64,000 bases of DNA, from the NCBI GenBank assembly GCA_036345935.2, contig JADWOT020000009.1:12958959-13022958 (forward strand), written 5' to 3'. The DNA comes from Taenia hydatigena. Lineage: Eukaryota > Platyhelminthes > Cestoda > Cyclophyllidea > Taeniidae. Positions 12,021 to 25,900 of this stretch are shown in pieces. A program made the translations under genes and the position numbers. The first letter of the stretch is position 1, and each line of letters opens with the position of its first letter. The notes under the pieces are model-generated. The model was not told the origin of the DNA, searched no databases, and saw nothing but the letters and a program-made list of their open reading frames with translations.

Positions 12021-15000
12021 GTAAGTCCTTCCAACACCTTTCATTAAGCGTTGAACTATCATATAAACTTGACTAAAGGTACTCGAAATAAGCTTAGAAC
12101 GGTACTGATTCCCCATGTTAATTGTCGTTGTCCCTGATATGAAGTCAACTGCAGAGAGTAAGATAGGTGTGCTTGAAAAGACAGTCCCAATTGCTCCATC
12201 GTACACAACTGGCAGACAGTTGATATATGGATGTTAATAGATACAATGGCAAAATTTTAGTTGTTGGGTAGAAGATGAAAGTGTGCCTGCAATTACTGTA
12301 GTGCCCTCAAGGGTTCGTGCAAAAGCAATGACAAAGAGATCTGCTTCGAAGTCGAGACCACTTCAAGAGGTTCCCACGTAGATGGGGAGCATGTATCTGC
12401 GAATGCTGGAGGATCCACGACCATCCGTGCAGCCAAAGTGTCGTCAATTTTCTTGTGAGTCTGTGCGAGCCAACACCCGTTTTACATGCTCCGAATATTA
12501 TAACTCAGAATTTGTGTTTATCAGGTACCTTCTTTGTTCCGTTGCAGGCTTCATTAATCCCGCAATAAACAAGGTCGATGTTCGTGAGCCTCTACTTAAC
12601 ACTTAAGACGCTAACCACAGTAAAGTAGCTTGTAATAACAAATATGATTCTTGCACTTTGGTCCCTTCTTATTAATGCCTAAATGGGTCGGCTCCCGCGA
12701 TGTACACTGTGAAAACACTGAACCATTAAAGTGGCGTTTTGATGCTCATTGTACAGCAATTGTGGGCTACTGCATAATGCTGGGGTTATCTTGAACTCTA
12801 GAGAGCCGGTCCTGTCTAAGATACTAGAAGTTTTTGCCTTCGTAACTGCTTTTAGAACGCACCATTAATCACTTCACCGTAGGTTGCGCGCATCCGAACA
12901 TAAAACTGATCTATTCGTAGAGCTTTCCTACAATGTGCCAAGCGGTGACCAAGATCAATTTCGCGAAGGCATTGACACAGATCGCAAAGCAGACAAATGC
13001 CCATACAACTCGTCTGTTCATTTTAAGAGTTAATGCCAATCTCGCTTTCTGTATAACAGGTACACAGCAAAAATATGGCTCACCCACTTAAGCTAGAAGA
13101 CTAGAAATTAGATCAAATGGTGTCTTAATAAAGCTGTTATTAATATTTACAGGTAAGCTTGTGTATTTTACCCTGTGCTCTTTAGACTTGTAAAATTTGC
13201 AAAGTTGAATTGTGAAATGTATGCAAAATGAGAAATATCATGCAGAATTGAGCCAATTTGAGTAAACCAGGTGAATGGATGAGAGTTCTGTGGATCTTAT
13301 TAGCCTAAAAATTTGGAATAAATTAAGTAGTTTTCCACAGAAAACTAAAACCATGTAAGTCATAATGGAAGTCGAAAAGGTGGAGCGCATACACAATTTT
13401 AAAGTGTTGCCCAAAAGCGCCGTTGCTTGTTTTGCCTTGCAACAACTTTTCTTCTGAGCTCAATGTTAAGTAGACGCAGTGAATCGCAAACAAGATTACT
13501 TCGCCAAAATAAAGAAATGATTTGATGCAGCGTGTCAGCCCTGATTGCAATAATCGAAAGGATGGACAATCTGTCTATTGCACACACTAAATGACACGTA
13601 TTGCTGCGGTTTCAAGTTAACGCAACGATGAGGTAAAATGTATGAATGCCAAAGGTGATGGAGCAATTAACAGTAGCTCATCTCTCAGTTATGACACTGG
13701 CAGTGATAGCTTTTGATCTCGTCGTCAGTGTAGTCATCCTCTGTACGTTTGGATGCACAAATGCCTGATCTTTGCACCACCAGTGTTTGAGTTTTGCAGG
13801 TGATACGCTCTCAAATAAAACTATGAACATTGTCCCCTGAGTGCTCCAGTATGTAACTCGGGTGTAAAGGCATGTTTGCTTGTATCACACCAACCTCACC
13901 ACTGAATGATTGGGTTCACACAGGCATGTCAAGAACAACTGCAGGCTTTCAGAACTACCAAGTTCTTTCGTTCTGCGTTTTTCGACGCTCATCATGAAAT
14001 CCATTGTGTATGTTAGACGATTTTGCCGATGCATTTTAATGCAAGTCAGCTTTCCTATTGCAGTCGTTTGTCGAGCATATTAGTTCTTTTTTCTTGAAGT
14101 CTCAATTAGAAAAGCCTTGTTTATTTGGTGATGCATGATAAAATCCAAAGGAACTATTCACTATCAGAAGACCAGGGTGCAGCAGCGACTGGGATTTATC
14201 TTTCCTGTGGGGGAATTCATCGAGGTCTCTCTTACGCTATTTGTCCGAACTATAACTTACATGCTACTCGTGGCATTAGGTGACCTTTTATCGAGGAAAC
14301 AAAGTGAGGAGTGCTTACTTGCATTTTTTAATGGGAAAGCATAATTAAGTTTTCCCTTGGCCTGTCTTTTTCAATCAATCCGTGTAGTTAACAGCCTCAC
14401 TGCTTATTGAAAAAATGCAAATTGCAGTACACACAAAACAGAATGCGATCAAATTGTTTTGCAAAGTTACCTAAAATAAAGCCATGCCATCACTTCTGTA
14501 GGTATGCTGCCATTTCGACAAAGAAGACTATATTAGCTGTAAAAAGCCATTTTGCAAGCATCTATCAATTAGTTTATGAGCGTGGAAAGATATCTGCTGT
14601 TAAATGCGTCCCTAAGAACTTGCTTCTTGAGGTGGTCAAGCATGCTTGGATTTTAAGATTAAAAAGTCCCGTAAACAGCCCACACATCACCTGCCTACTT
14701 TACAGGTGTCAACGCGTTAGCCGATGGCGCACGGGTTCAAACCGACCTGTTCACACGTTAGCGCATTACTTCTCACCTTCAGCTGACTTCTTAGTCTCCG
14801 CCTCGGTTGAATTGGATGCGATGCTGGCTTGTGCCTTCAGCTCCAACTTCATCACTTAATAGCATGAGAACTTGCTAACTGCTCAATTCTGACATGTTTA
14901 TGAAGGCGTGCATAAAGGTAGTGCCTTAGGTGTGTATTGAGAATACTACCTACGTCCGAGTAGAAGGACCGTAGAGGTCATTGGCATGCTTCAATAGTCA

Positions 15001-18000
15001 TTCCACGAAGTGACACTACAGCCTCCATAGACTCAGTTGTACGTTCAGCTAAGCAGACAGTCATTCGAGACGCCAGACTAGTGTGTACAGGTTCTTCCTT
15101 TCTATCAAGACATCCACTTTCGGGAATGACACCGGAGCGTGAGACCGTCACTTGGTCTAAGAGACGCAATACTTGTGGGAGTTTACTCAGCTAAGGATGT
15201 GGAGTCCCGCATCGAAGTGACGATAAAATGTCCGTTTATAGCCTAATAGCTAGATATCTGCACTTCTAGTCATAGCCGGATCTCTTCTTCATCCTAACAC
15301 CGCTCTCCAGCCATCATATAAATGGCGTTCCGCTTAGCAGACACCCCAATGCGTATCTGGAACTGCAATTATCTATTCTCCTTGAGGTTGGCTGTTGTAA
15401 CTTTACTGCAAACAAAAGAAGGACGCATGGCCTTTTGAATGTTATTTCGCTGTCCTCTATATTGGCCATTAATTTACACTGGAGTAATTCGGGTACTCAA
15501 AGCTACATTTGGCTGCATCAGCAGTTGATATTTAACGATCTCATCAAGTGCCTCCCTAAACGCCTTCTGTTGCCTCCAATAGCCTACAATTTCTCGACTA
15601 CTCTTCCACTATGCGATAACACTCGCTCAGTAGGCTGGAGCTAATTGATTATCATGTCGGTGGGGTCATAAATATACCTTTAAAAGGTAGCATAATTGGC
15701 AATTCAGCACAAAGCCTTTTGAAGAAATGGAAGCAGTCATCATCTTTTGCCAGTTTGCTAGAGAAGAAAGTGTAACTACATTGGCGTCCTATGTGAGCTA
15801 GTGGCGACATTTCTAGTAGTCTCGTGGCCGAATACTCAAGTCGCTGATTTGATGAGCAGGTCGAGTGGTCTAGTCGAATAGCGTGTATTTTTATCTAGCT
15901 GTTGACCAGTGGATGGTGGACACTTGGGTGTGTGTCGGGTTCGGTTGTGATTTTGAGTTTATTTCTGATTGCGTCTTAGCCACCCAATTAGTGTTAGAGC
16001 CTAGAGTGAGTATTTTGTACATCAAGTTTAGTTAATGCAACAAATCTATGGTTAAAGATGAGTGCCAGATTGAGATGCCCATCTTGTTTGTTCTGATTGC
16101 AAAATGTCCGCGGCTTCGTTCTCGTTGTAGAAAGCATTGCAAATTGAAGGAGTGGGTGGAGTTTTATTGGTGCGGCACAAACTAGCGTGTAACAAGGATA
16201 CACTATTGATGGGAAAAATTGGACTACAAAGAGAAGCATTAGCCACCAGAATCATTTGCAGTTGTGCGGAGCTCATAGTGCTTAGTTGCTGTGCTTTGGT
16301 GGTTAACCTGTTCATACCTCACTCGTAGGGCCTTGTTGCATCATGCATCGGTGTTGTGGAGTCAGCCAAAATGCATTGTCCATCACTCACTCTTGACCGT
16401 GATAGTGACAAGAACCCACAACTCACCTGCCACGTTGGAGCCAGTGTGCGCTGTTCAAAGTGACTTCCTTTCTAACCTGTGATATGGTTATGGATTCACA
16501 TAAATTGAATCGACCTCAGCAGTAAACTTGCTGCCACTCAACAGGGATGTAAGCGATCCCCTTAATAAGAGCGCTACTTCCTAATTCACCACGGCTGTCA
16601 GTTTGCGAATACAACTATGAACACTGACATGCATACAGATTCGAGCTGCTCCCCGTTTTGCTTAAATCGCAGAGGTCTATTTAGTATGGAATGCCGATGT
16701 TAAGTCGATGCATATTATTAATCAACTTTTATCGTTTCGACACTTAAGCCAAGTGAAGACGTTTGTGCAGTTTTGACGGTATGGTGCCATCGCATATGGT
16801 TCGCTGGTCCGCCCAGTTTCACTGGTAATGAATATTGATTTAGTTTGCTTTGTGAGACTTACTATTTGAAGTGTGATTCACTGAACTTGGATAAGTTGGG
16901 ACTGTTGGTACTGTCTGTGTAACTCGGCCATCTGAAGAGGAGGTCCTGTAAGAGAAAATGGCACAGCAATCGTCTGTTAACAGGCCCATTTATACGTCTT
17001 TACGCAGTTTGGATTTCGGGCACACGCAATGTGCTATGCATCAAGACTAAATCAGTTTCTACGCGTTCACAGGCGCATCATGTTTGCGAGGATGTATTTT
17101 TTATACCGATCCACCTTTGTTATTAGATGGGAAGTAGAATAAGCGAATTAAAGTTGCCGTTTGATGCATAAATCTGAGGTGTGAATACTTCGGAAACAGC
17201 ACTAGTGATGGCTGCCACGCTGTGAAAATTGCATGTCAGTGGGCAGTTTTACAGGGTATCGACTGTCGCCTCAAACTTTCTGACCACATCATCTCTTACT
17301 CCTTTGACTCGCGTGCTGTCCACCTAGACACAAACGTCAAGGTTTGGAGCGGATATGAGCAACAGCATGTGGGATGTATGGGTTACAGTTTCGCAGCTCT
17401 AAAGTGAGAGAAGCAAGTAAAATTGCAAAATTACTCCTAAAAATCAACCTTTTGGATCGCAGCCAACACGCTGCGAACTGACAAATGTACCACTCATTAT
17501 TGATCACTACTATCAACAGATGGATGCCTCTCTTTCCTCTCTCCTCCTCCTTTTACTCTTCTTCTTGTAGCCTTTGCTTGTCGTGAAAAATCCCCCAACG
17601 AAAGTCAAATCAAATGTCGATTTTACTGTGCGACTCTTACTGGGCAATAATGTAGTGATTCGGACATTCCTTTTTAAAATCCAATAGCAAAGACTGTCAG
17701 CAGCAGCATACAAATGATGCTGATGGAGGGACCAGGCAGCACGTAAAATAGTAGAATCACGGCAGTCAACAGCATTTTGGCGACAGGCAAATGAAGTCTT
17801 ACACCCTTACTTATCACTGTTAGAACCGCGCTTAGAATGCATGCTTCTATTTGATTAAACACTGAACTTCTTGTAGTGGTGTTGATGGCAATGGTGGCTA
17901 GAGTGCGTACTCATCCATTTTCATCACGATCATCGCGAGGGTAAAGTGTACCGCAGCAAAAAGAAGTGCATCTTTAATGAGGGTGCTTGTGTGCTAACAG

Positions 18001-18334
18001 AATATGGAGAAGGAAACATTATAGCATTTGATGTTTAGGGAAGAAGTAACAAATTGGGCCAAACAATGCCTACAAAGTTAATTTTATGAATTCCTTGACA
18101 TGCAGCATTCTGCATCCAGCAAGCACTGCAATAACACCAACCTATTCTATCCGACCTAACAAAGAGCTGCATACTGGGTCTTTTACCCTCTGTGCCTTCT
18201 CTACATTAAACGCCGATACAACTTTCTCTTCCGAGCAGGAGACCATATTCGGCCACAACAATGTTCGGCGACTAATATCAAATGTTTAGCTGCATGGCAA
18301 AAGTAATCAATGCTAGCCTAATTTGTTCATGCCT
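12021..18334. other. Unannotated stretch downstream of FN3 exon
   Basis: Probably intron or intergenic DNA. A 150-codon open frame at 14,407-14,859 has low-complexity, Lys/Ser/Cys-rich content and no recognisable domain. A purine-rich block lies at about 17.52-17.57 kb (minus strand). No splice-consistent exon was found that would continue the FN3 gene. Confidence 0.4.
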
Positions 18335-18590
18335 TTAGTTACAAATCAATTTACCAATCGAATAAGCCAGGACCTACTTTCACGCGTTGGAATTAATTTC
18401 ACGAAGGGAAAGTCTTCCACGCTTGCACTCCAGTGGCGGATACATTTACAAAACTACGTTTAGTCGCACGTATCTTCGAATCAAAGGCGTTTAGCTTAAT
18501 GAATTCTTTGACGGATACATACATATGGCACGACCATTTTCATGAAATGAAATTCATCCGCGCATACATTTGTGGAACAAAACAGGTGCG
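18335..18590 (+). repeat. Inverted repeat pair 3, left arm
   Basis: Matches the reverse complement of about 20,510-20,780. Shared blocks include GCGTTGGAATT, TCACGAA and ATGGCACGACCATTTTCATG (against CATGAAAATGG-like sequence on the other arm). Both arms can be translated to a similar WHxHFHEMxFI string, but the frames are short and interrupted, so this reflects shared DNA and not a conserved protein. Confidence 0.8.
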
Positions 18591-20509
18591 AGCCAGTAGC
18601 CTGGAGACAGAAGATCTTGGGTCAATATACGTTATTACTGTAATAAAATGAATGCATCCCTCTTATGGCTGCTTGTTAATGCTCATTGCCCTGCAGAATC
18701 ATATTCGAAATGCGGTGCACGCCTTGACGATATTCCCACCTATGAACAGCAGTTCAAATGCAATTAGCAGGGAATTTCCATTGCCTTTAAATTTCGTTAA
18801 AATAAAAAATCTTAGCTTATTCGCTGCTACTGGGCGGAGTTTTTCATCGGCATGGCTAAGACGTGCCCCACATTATGTGCTAAACAAATGGTAATGCCGG
18901 CTTAATGATTATGATTCGGCAAGTTACAACATTTTTGACCATCATGTCTGCAGTTGTCCTTATTTTTACCGTCTCTACTTCCGCTAGCATAGGAATCTGC
19001 ATGCACCTTATGTGTGAGGAAATACAGGTTTTGTTGTAATTTGCCGCATGAGATGAAATTAAACAAGTTGATGACCAAAATTGCTAGCTTATGTTGCGCT
19101 CGCAATATGGAACGATCATAAGGTGCGGCTTTATGCCGAACAAGGTGAGTTCATAAACTGCACATACGTGTTAGTATGTGGGATAATGAATTAAGACCAC
19201 TGGAGACAGGATTAATAAACAAGACCTGAGCAAAAATGGGAGCATAAACATAAATATAATGCAAAAAACTGAGAAATTTCATGTTTATTTCAATTTATAA
19301 GTACCATGTCGTAATTCTTTTAGCCAGTCACTTTCCCATCCTGACGGGAAAATGTGGCATAATAAAATAATTGGGAAAAGATATTCGTGTAACTACCTTC
19401 AACAAATCATCAGTTGCACTACTTTCTCTACAATGCGCACTTCCGCTGAACTCCGCACAGACTCGTGGAACCATACCATAAATTTCTAATGGTGTTCTTA
19501 CTCAGGTTTGCTGGTCCTATCCATAAAATAATGTCACTGTTTATTCTCCCCTAAATTTATCCTCAAGACCGTTACATTAGGATGACTTGTAGGTATGATG
19601 CCTTGGCCCCCATCGACGCCACCAGGGACTCTTACGACGCTAAACCATTTGATTTAAAAACGGCACCATGTTGATTTGACGCAGCCTTAATGCTCATGCA
19701 GTCTCTTCAAGGTGCATCTTGACCGATGAACACTAGTGCTCATTCAATATTGGCGTTATAATTCCCGATAAACACTTCATGGCAGCCTTTGGGTAACTAC
19801 CATGCGGGACGGATTGTGTTTAAATCCGCCTTACTTCCTACTCCACATACTTCACGGCTATCAGCGATTAATTAAAATCTGCATTGTCGATATAAAATGA
19901 GCGAATCAAGGGAGGTCGACTTTGGGATCCCAAAAAGCATCGCCTCAGTCTAATAACAACACCAACGTAAAATACGCGTTGCAGTTGGCGTGGAATGTTG
20001 GATGCGAATTATTTGCGCATCTTTAAACATGAGAGTTGCGGCCAGTTTACGCTGCTGAAGTGATCATCCCTGTTACTTCTGATTGAACGGCCCATTTGGC
20101 ACAATCTCAAAGACCGAGGTCAGCCACATTAGTTGCTCGTATGATGTTTTAGTGAACTATGGACAATCATTATGAACCCACCATCCTGAGCCTCTCCGAC
20201 CAGTATCATTTCAGTGCGTCAACTAACTAGCTGTGCATAATCAAAGTAGTGTCAGAAATGGGCCGAATTTTGGGTTGCATTAATGCGAGTGATTCGTAAA
20301 TAGTCTGTGAGGAGAGTCTTATCCCTAGTGGATTCGACCTTCTACTGGTAGCAATGAGTAGATGTAAAGGCAATTTTAACAATTGCTGACAAAGTTGTAA
20401 TGATGTCGAATGGTGGGTTCGGGAAATAATCAAAGAGCAGCACAATATACACTAATGTGGCAGTGTAGTTTGCTTAGTAAAATGCTTCTGCTAACCAAAC
20501 ATCGAATTG

Positions 20510-20780
20510 GATACGGGCAAATAGGTTGTGTTCCGCAAATGCTAGCGCAGATGAAGTTCATTTCGTGAAAATGGTTGTGCCACATGAGTGTACCCGCTAA
20601 TAACTCCATTGAGCAAAATACCTTTGAATTCAAAAGTACGTGGGATTAATCCTAGTTAATTGTAAATATATTTGCTGGAGGAGTGTAGGCACGGTAACTT
20701 TTCTCTTTGTGAAGTCAATTCCAACGCATTAAGGTAGTTCTCAACTCATTTTATTAGTAAACTGTTGTGTAACTAAAGAC
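20510..20780 (-). repeat. Inverted repeat pair 3, right arm
   Basis: Inverted partner of 18,335-18,590, with about 1.9 kb between the arms. The spacer has no supported gene. The arm is directly followed by the decayed tandem array at 20.8-22.9 kb, with which it shares CATATG/GATGAATTTCG-like vocabulary, so the arms may be outlying members of the same repeat family. Confidence 0.8.
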
Positions 20781-20799
20781 ACAAATAAAATACGCCAGC

Positions 20800-22920
20800 A
20801 TTAATTACTTTTGCTGTGTAAGTGAGCATTTGATATTGGTTGCTGAATGATTTCACTTTTGCTATGCGACACAGCACGCGGATGAATTTTGCTGGATGAC
20901 TTTGAGTTGCCCAAGCAAATGCACGCATGATCATATATATTGCCACAGGATTGTAAATGTAGCTGGGCATCGTTTACCGAAATATATATTTAGTTATTCG
21001 ACCATGTATGCTGAAGAATTTTATTTAGTTAAACTTGCCTATTGGTTAAGTGAAACAGACTTCATCCGCATGTAAACGTACGCGTGGGAATTCAGGGTAG
21101 AGACAATAGATTTGCAATAACACTGCACGTGGCCATGATATTCGTTTAAGGTTGTTTGTTATACGTGCAAATGAACCCATTGCATAAAAGTTATTCCTTC
21201 TGTAGGCGTACTCATAAATTAGTTTGTTTTCTTAAATTAATTTTAAGTTTGGCTGCATTTATCTATTTTGCCACATGATTGCCGATGTAACTTTGGCCGT
21301 GTGAATAATCAAGTAAGCGAATTCCGTTTAGCAAATTCATCTGCCATATGAGTTTAGGTGCGGGTAATCTTTTGCTCAGCGAAACGAGTTTGCTACATGT
21401 GATTGCGTTCGAGTTACTTTTTTGACCAAAATTGGACTCACAATGACTGCATTTGTGGATAAATTGTTTAGTCAGGATTGATTCTGCTATATGGTTAGAT
21501 GTGTAGAGGCAAAGCATCAAAGAAATTTGCTCATGCCATATGAGCCTAGGTGAGGAAGTGTCCCAACTGGTGAAACATTTTGCAGGGTGATGCACATGAT
21601 ACTAAAGATTCATTTATTTAAATCAAATTACCGCATGAATATAGGCAAGAGTAAATTACTCCCAGTGCAATTTGCAAGTGCCAATCACTTTACGTGTAGA
21701 TGAAATTCGCTTGATGAATTTGGTTTTGCTATATGGGTGTACGTAGAGGCATTATCTCCACTGATTTGGACCTCATCATATGCTAGCATATGTTACAGAA
21801 TTTATTTTCTCAAAATTTTGCCATGTGCTTGCATAAGTGGACAAATCTTGGCTAGTGGGATGTATTTCGCAATGTCAGCCTACGTAGACACGAATTCCCA
21901 CTGCTGAGTTTGATTTTCGAATGCATAAGCATATGTGAATTCACTTCGCCCGGTAAATTTGGTTTTACCATAGGACAGCACGACCTTTAAGTTCCGTCTT
22001 CAAAATTTATTTTGCCCATGCCTGTACATTTGAATGAACTTCGTTTGGCTGAGCCATTTCAAATACGATCCTACACATGGGTGATTCCTGTCCGATAACA
22101 TCGCTTGTGCTGAATGGCTATACTTGCAAATGAATTCTGCTAAGCACGATTGGTTTAGCAGTGTGACTGCACGTGAGGATCATTTCCCATAGCGAACTTG
22201 TTAATGCGGACTACATGTGCATGCGATTTGATGCACATGCAGATCAAACTTGATCAATGAATTTAATTTTGTTGTGCACATACACGAGTTAATAAATTTT
22301 GTTAAGCAGAATTGTCTTTTTTGCCATATGGCTGAATGTGCGGATGAGTTTCGTATAGCAAGTCTGATTTTTCCATACGGCTGTGTGCGTAGTGGAGTGA
22401 CACTTCGTAAAATGTTTTCGTCGCATATCCATACGTGCGTTTGCCTTAGGTCTAGTCAATTCGATTTCGTCATTTGGCTGCACATGTGGATGAATTTCAG
22501 TTAGTGCTTTCGAACTGGTGTATAAATTTTGCTCAGCTAATTTGTTTTGACCATACGAATGTGGGCGTGGATTATTTTTGTTCATTGCATTTGAATACGG
22601 CTCATGGGTTCACGTGCGAAGAAAATTTCTTTGATGCAGTTATTTTCTGCAATACAACTAGACGAGAAAATAATTGCCCGATAAGTCTGGTTTTGCCATG
22701 TGACTGTATTGTTGAATTGAGCACTAGAACTGAGTGGTGGTGTGCTCTAGACCTTTGACACTGAATTTGCCATGTGACTGTGCGGGAGGATGGCTTTCGT
22801 CCAGTAAAATTGCCTTCGCCATATGCTGTTGGTCACTTGAATTTCGGTAAGATTGAATGGCTAATGGAAAATTTGATTTTACTATGAGATGGTTAGCGTG
22901 GAGTTTCACGATGGGAAACG
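20800..22920 (+). repeat. Degenerate tandem array, period about 50 bp
   Basis: Repeated, strongly diverged units built from three ordered parts: a TTTTGCCATATG-like block, a GGCTGCACGTG-like block, and a GATGAATTTCGTTTAGC-like block. Examples of the CCATATG/CCATACG block occur near 22,323, 22,374, 22,425, 22,551, 22,690, 22,770 and 22,819, with spacings mostly near 50 or its multiples. Individual units differ at many positions, so this is an old satellite-like array. One isolated unit with the same vocabulary is near 27,485-27,545. No coding function is apparent. Confidence 0.65.
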
Positions 22921-25900
22921 TTCTTAATAATGTTTGCAGCACCTTATAGCATTCTGACATATCCTTGCTTCATGTGGAAGCAGAATCGTGATTTGCAGAT
23001 TAAAACCGTTTCAAACCAGATCGCATCTTTTTATGATGGCGTTATTAGGCATTTAACTACTTTGCAGAAGAATCAAGAAAATTTGAAAGGTTTTATGGAC
23101 TTGCTCCCCTATTTTCCGTTGCGTTTTATTCGGCTGATTAAGTATCCGATTATCCTTCACTTGATTCTTTTTGTAAAGTTGGCAGCTAATTCTTTTGCGT
23201 TAGTTCGATTTCGTTCCGATTCCCTAGTCCTACTTACTGAGACTAATGAGCACCACTTCATCGGAAGGCTCCTGTCAATTCACGCATTCTCGCAACAAAC
23301 TAGTTTTTGTAAGAGTGATTTGGTTATACTCGCATGCACAGAGAAACAAGGAATGCGGACCGATTCATGCAAAACGATGCAATAACTTAAGTTAGCCTTA
23401 TATGTCCAATCTATTTCGGTCGATTTTGATGCCTCGTTAAGCTTAAATACCGGCCCCTTAAACAGAGCAACATGTATGCAAATGCCGTAACAAACTAATT
23501 TACAGAGACTTGATTTCATTGTTTGCTTAGCAACGTGGTTCGGACTGTTTGAATTTTGCAAACATTGCTATTGTGACGTGGGCACTATTAACCAACCAGA
23601 CCAGTCGTAGCAGTGTTAACAGTGCTTATTAATAGGCGCATACCAACCAGGCTGCCATTTGAACACAATGCTCTTTGGCATTATTTTGGCTGTTTGTATG
23701 CCTGTTTACCCCAAAATATGTTGCCTCTACTCTTGGCAGCTCTTTGATAACTTTGCCTTGTACGACTCCAACGTTGGTTCGCACTTCGCCAAACAGAAGC
23801 CGAAGCAATTGTCATGTTCAATCAACAAGAATTTCAATATTTCTAGCGCCAAAATATTAGTCGGACGTGGTTGAGAAAGCCTCAATTCGCCTTCTGGACG
23901 TCTGTGTGGGAGAAACTCTCAGGTGAGGCAACTTAGAGGGTCAAAGAAATGGGAGAATACAAATTACATGGAGCTTACACAAAGCTCAACGTGCCACGTA
24001 TAATTGGCACTTGCAAAATTCCCAGGTCTACTGAACCAATGACTTAGCAACTTTGGGTGGCCTAGCAACTCACCTTGGATCTATTTAAAGATGACACAAG
24101 AGTCCAACTGGCGTAGGGAAGATGCTTGACTTAGTTGTGAAGATAATTAAATCAGACTGGGCCTTTTAAATTTGCATACGCGTTTCTTTGTTTGCCAGGT
24201 GTAGCACTTGCGCCATTGGTACGCAAAAGTACCCCACCATTTAACGAATATCCTACAACCATCCTCGAAACAGAACATTTTGCCACGCTGCCCATCCTGG
24301 TACCAAGCACGAGCTAACACCGCAAATTCACATGCACACGCCTCCGCAAACGAATGTGCCGAGTTCGGGGCATTGGAGAAGGACTCGCCCATCGTACAAC
24401 GTCAAGGCAGGTCTCTAGGTCAAGTGTTTTACACATTGTCCAAAAGTTTACAAGAACAGCTGTGCTGCATGTTGGTTGCCAACGTAGACACACCCGGATT
24501 TGCAACCGACAGGATTTGAACAGTTAATACTCTCCAAACATCTAACTACCGAGTGGCTGAATGTTCCATCATCGTAATATGCCGGTCCTAAAGTTTTCTA
24601 TGGGTACGGGCAGGCACCCGGTGATTTAAATTTTACGTCAGATTTGACAAGAAACTACGTCATGGCTGCTAAAAACTGGACACATTCCTCACTTGGTTGC
24701 GCGCGTATCATCGCCACGACATGATCCCTAATTGGTAAGTGTAAGAATCCCGGTTTCACTTAATCGCCTCTTCCGCGTTTCAAAGCTTATCTCTCCGTGG
24801 TTCTGGAAACACTCACATAAATGACCTTGATTTACCCGAAGTTCATGCACTCTCTGTGGCAGTCGGATGAAGTCTACATCCAAATATTGTGGAGTCATAA
24901 CTCATACTTCAGTTCAAAGCAATGCTTGCGTAAAGGCAGCAGATGACAGTTGCATGCCTCTAAACATCAGAGAGCACCGAAGGAGGGAACAGTTTTGATG
25001 TATCATGAGTAGAATTACCTTACCCGAAAAGGAAGCAGGTCTGTGGGTGAGTTTTAGGCAAGTAGATCATTGGAGAGGGAAATATACCTCACTCTCAAAT
25101 CGCCAACTAAATGTGTGAATGCAAGCAGTATTAGCTTCATTTTCAAGCATCCGAAGGAACCTTCGCTGCATTTGTGCAATTTCAGGAGAGTCTACAAAAG
25201 GGCGGTATGCATACTTCAGTTCATGCTACCTAAATGAATTGCAACTGCGTAGAGTGAGAAAAAGGCTCTAGACGCAGATTAAGGAAAACGTGTGCCTTTG
25301 GCCAACTGCCGAAGGCAACAGACCCCTCTGTCTACTCTATTTGCACTGAATTATCAAATTAAAATCCAAATTAAAAAAAATCAGCGCATCACTTTCATAA
25401 TAGCCCGCTTTAAACCCGCAAACAATTTTGAACCGCCAACGGAAACACGATCTATGTAATTCCATTTCCCAACATGATGAGCAGTGACGGTTACAAAATC
25501 AGTCTGATTGCAGATAATTTTAGCACCCATGAGCAGAAAAACCTGTCAGAAAACAAGGGGGACGAATAATTTGGCCTTATAACACGTTCTGCACCAGGAT
25601 CTCTGAGACCAGTTGACCAGCTTAAACGCGTTACGTTAACATCCCCTTTCGTCGTATTTTCTCCAGTTTATGTCGCTTTACCATTAATCAAGTGCACTAA
25701 AATGCCACACCGACAACCAGCCTTCTTCGTTTTATTTCCAGTCTTCCAGCTTTTCCAGGTCGCCTTTGACAAGTGCTATTCACGCTCTTCTGTTGCACAA
25801 CTTTACAACAGGACGCGTCCAAATATCGCACTGGAAATAAAGTGGTAATAACTAGTCCTACTCATTCAAATTGCTATGCGATAAGCAAAGTAGACCATGA

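Noticed and set aside
14407..14859. 150-codon open frame on the plus strand
   Set aside because: No domain, no splice context, irregular composition with many Lys/Ser/Cys. Several frames of similar quality occur by chance in a 64-kb AT-leaning window.
18433..20633. Similar peptides (WHxHFHEMxFI) at 18.4 kb plus and 20.6 kb minus taken as a duplicated gene
   Set aside because: The similarity continues through stops and outside the frames, so it is an inverted DNA repeat and not a conserved protein.
22930..23385. 151-codon open frame on the plus strand
   Set aside because: No recognised family and no acceptor/donor pair. It lies directly after the decayed tandem array and the opposite strand is also partly open.
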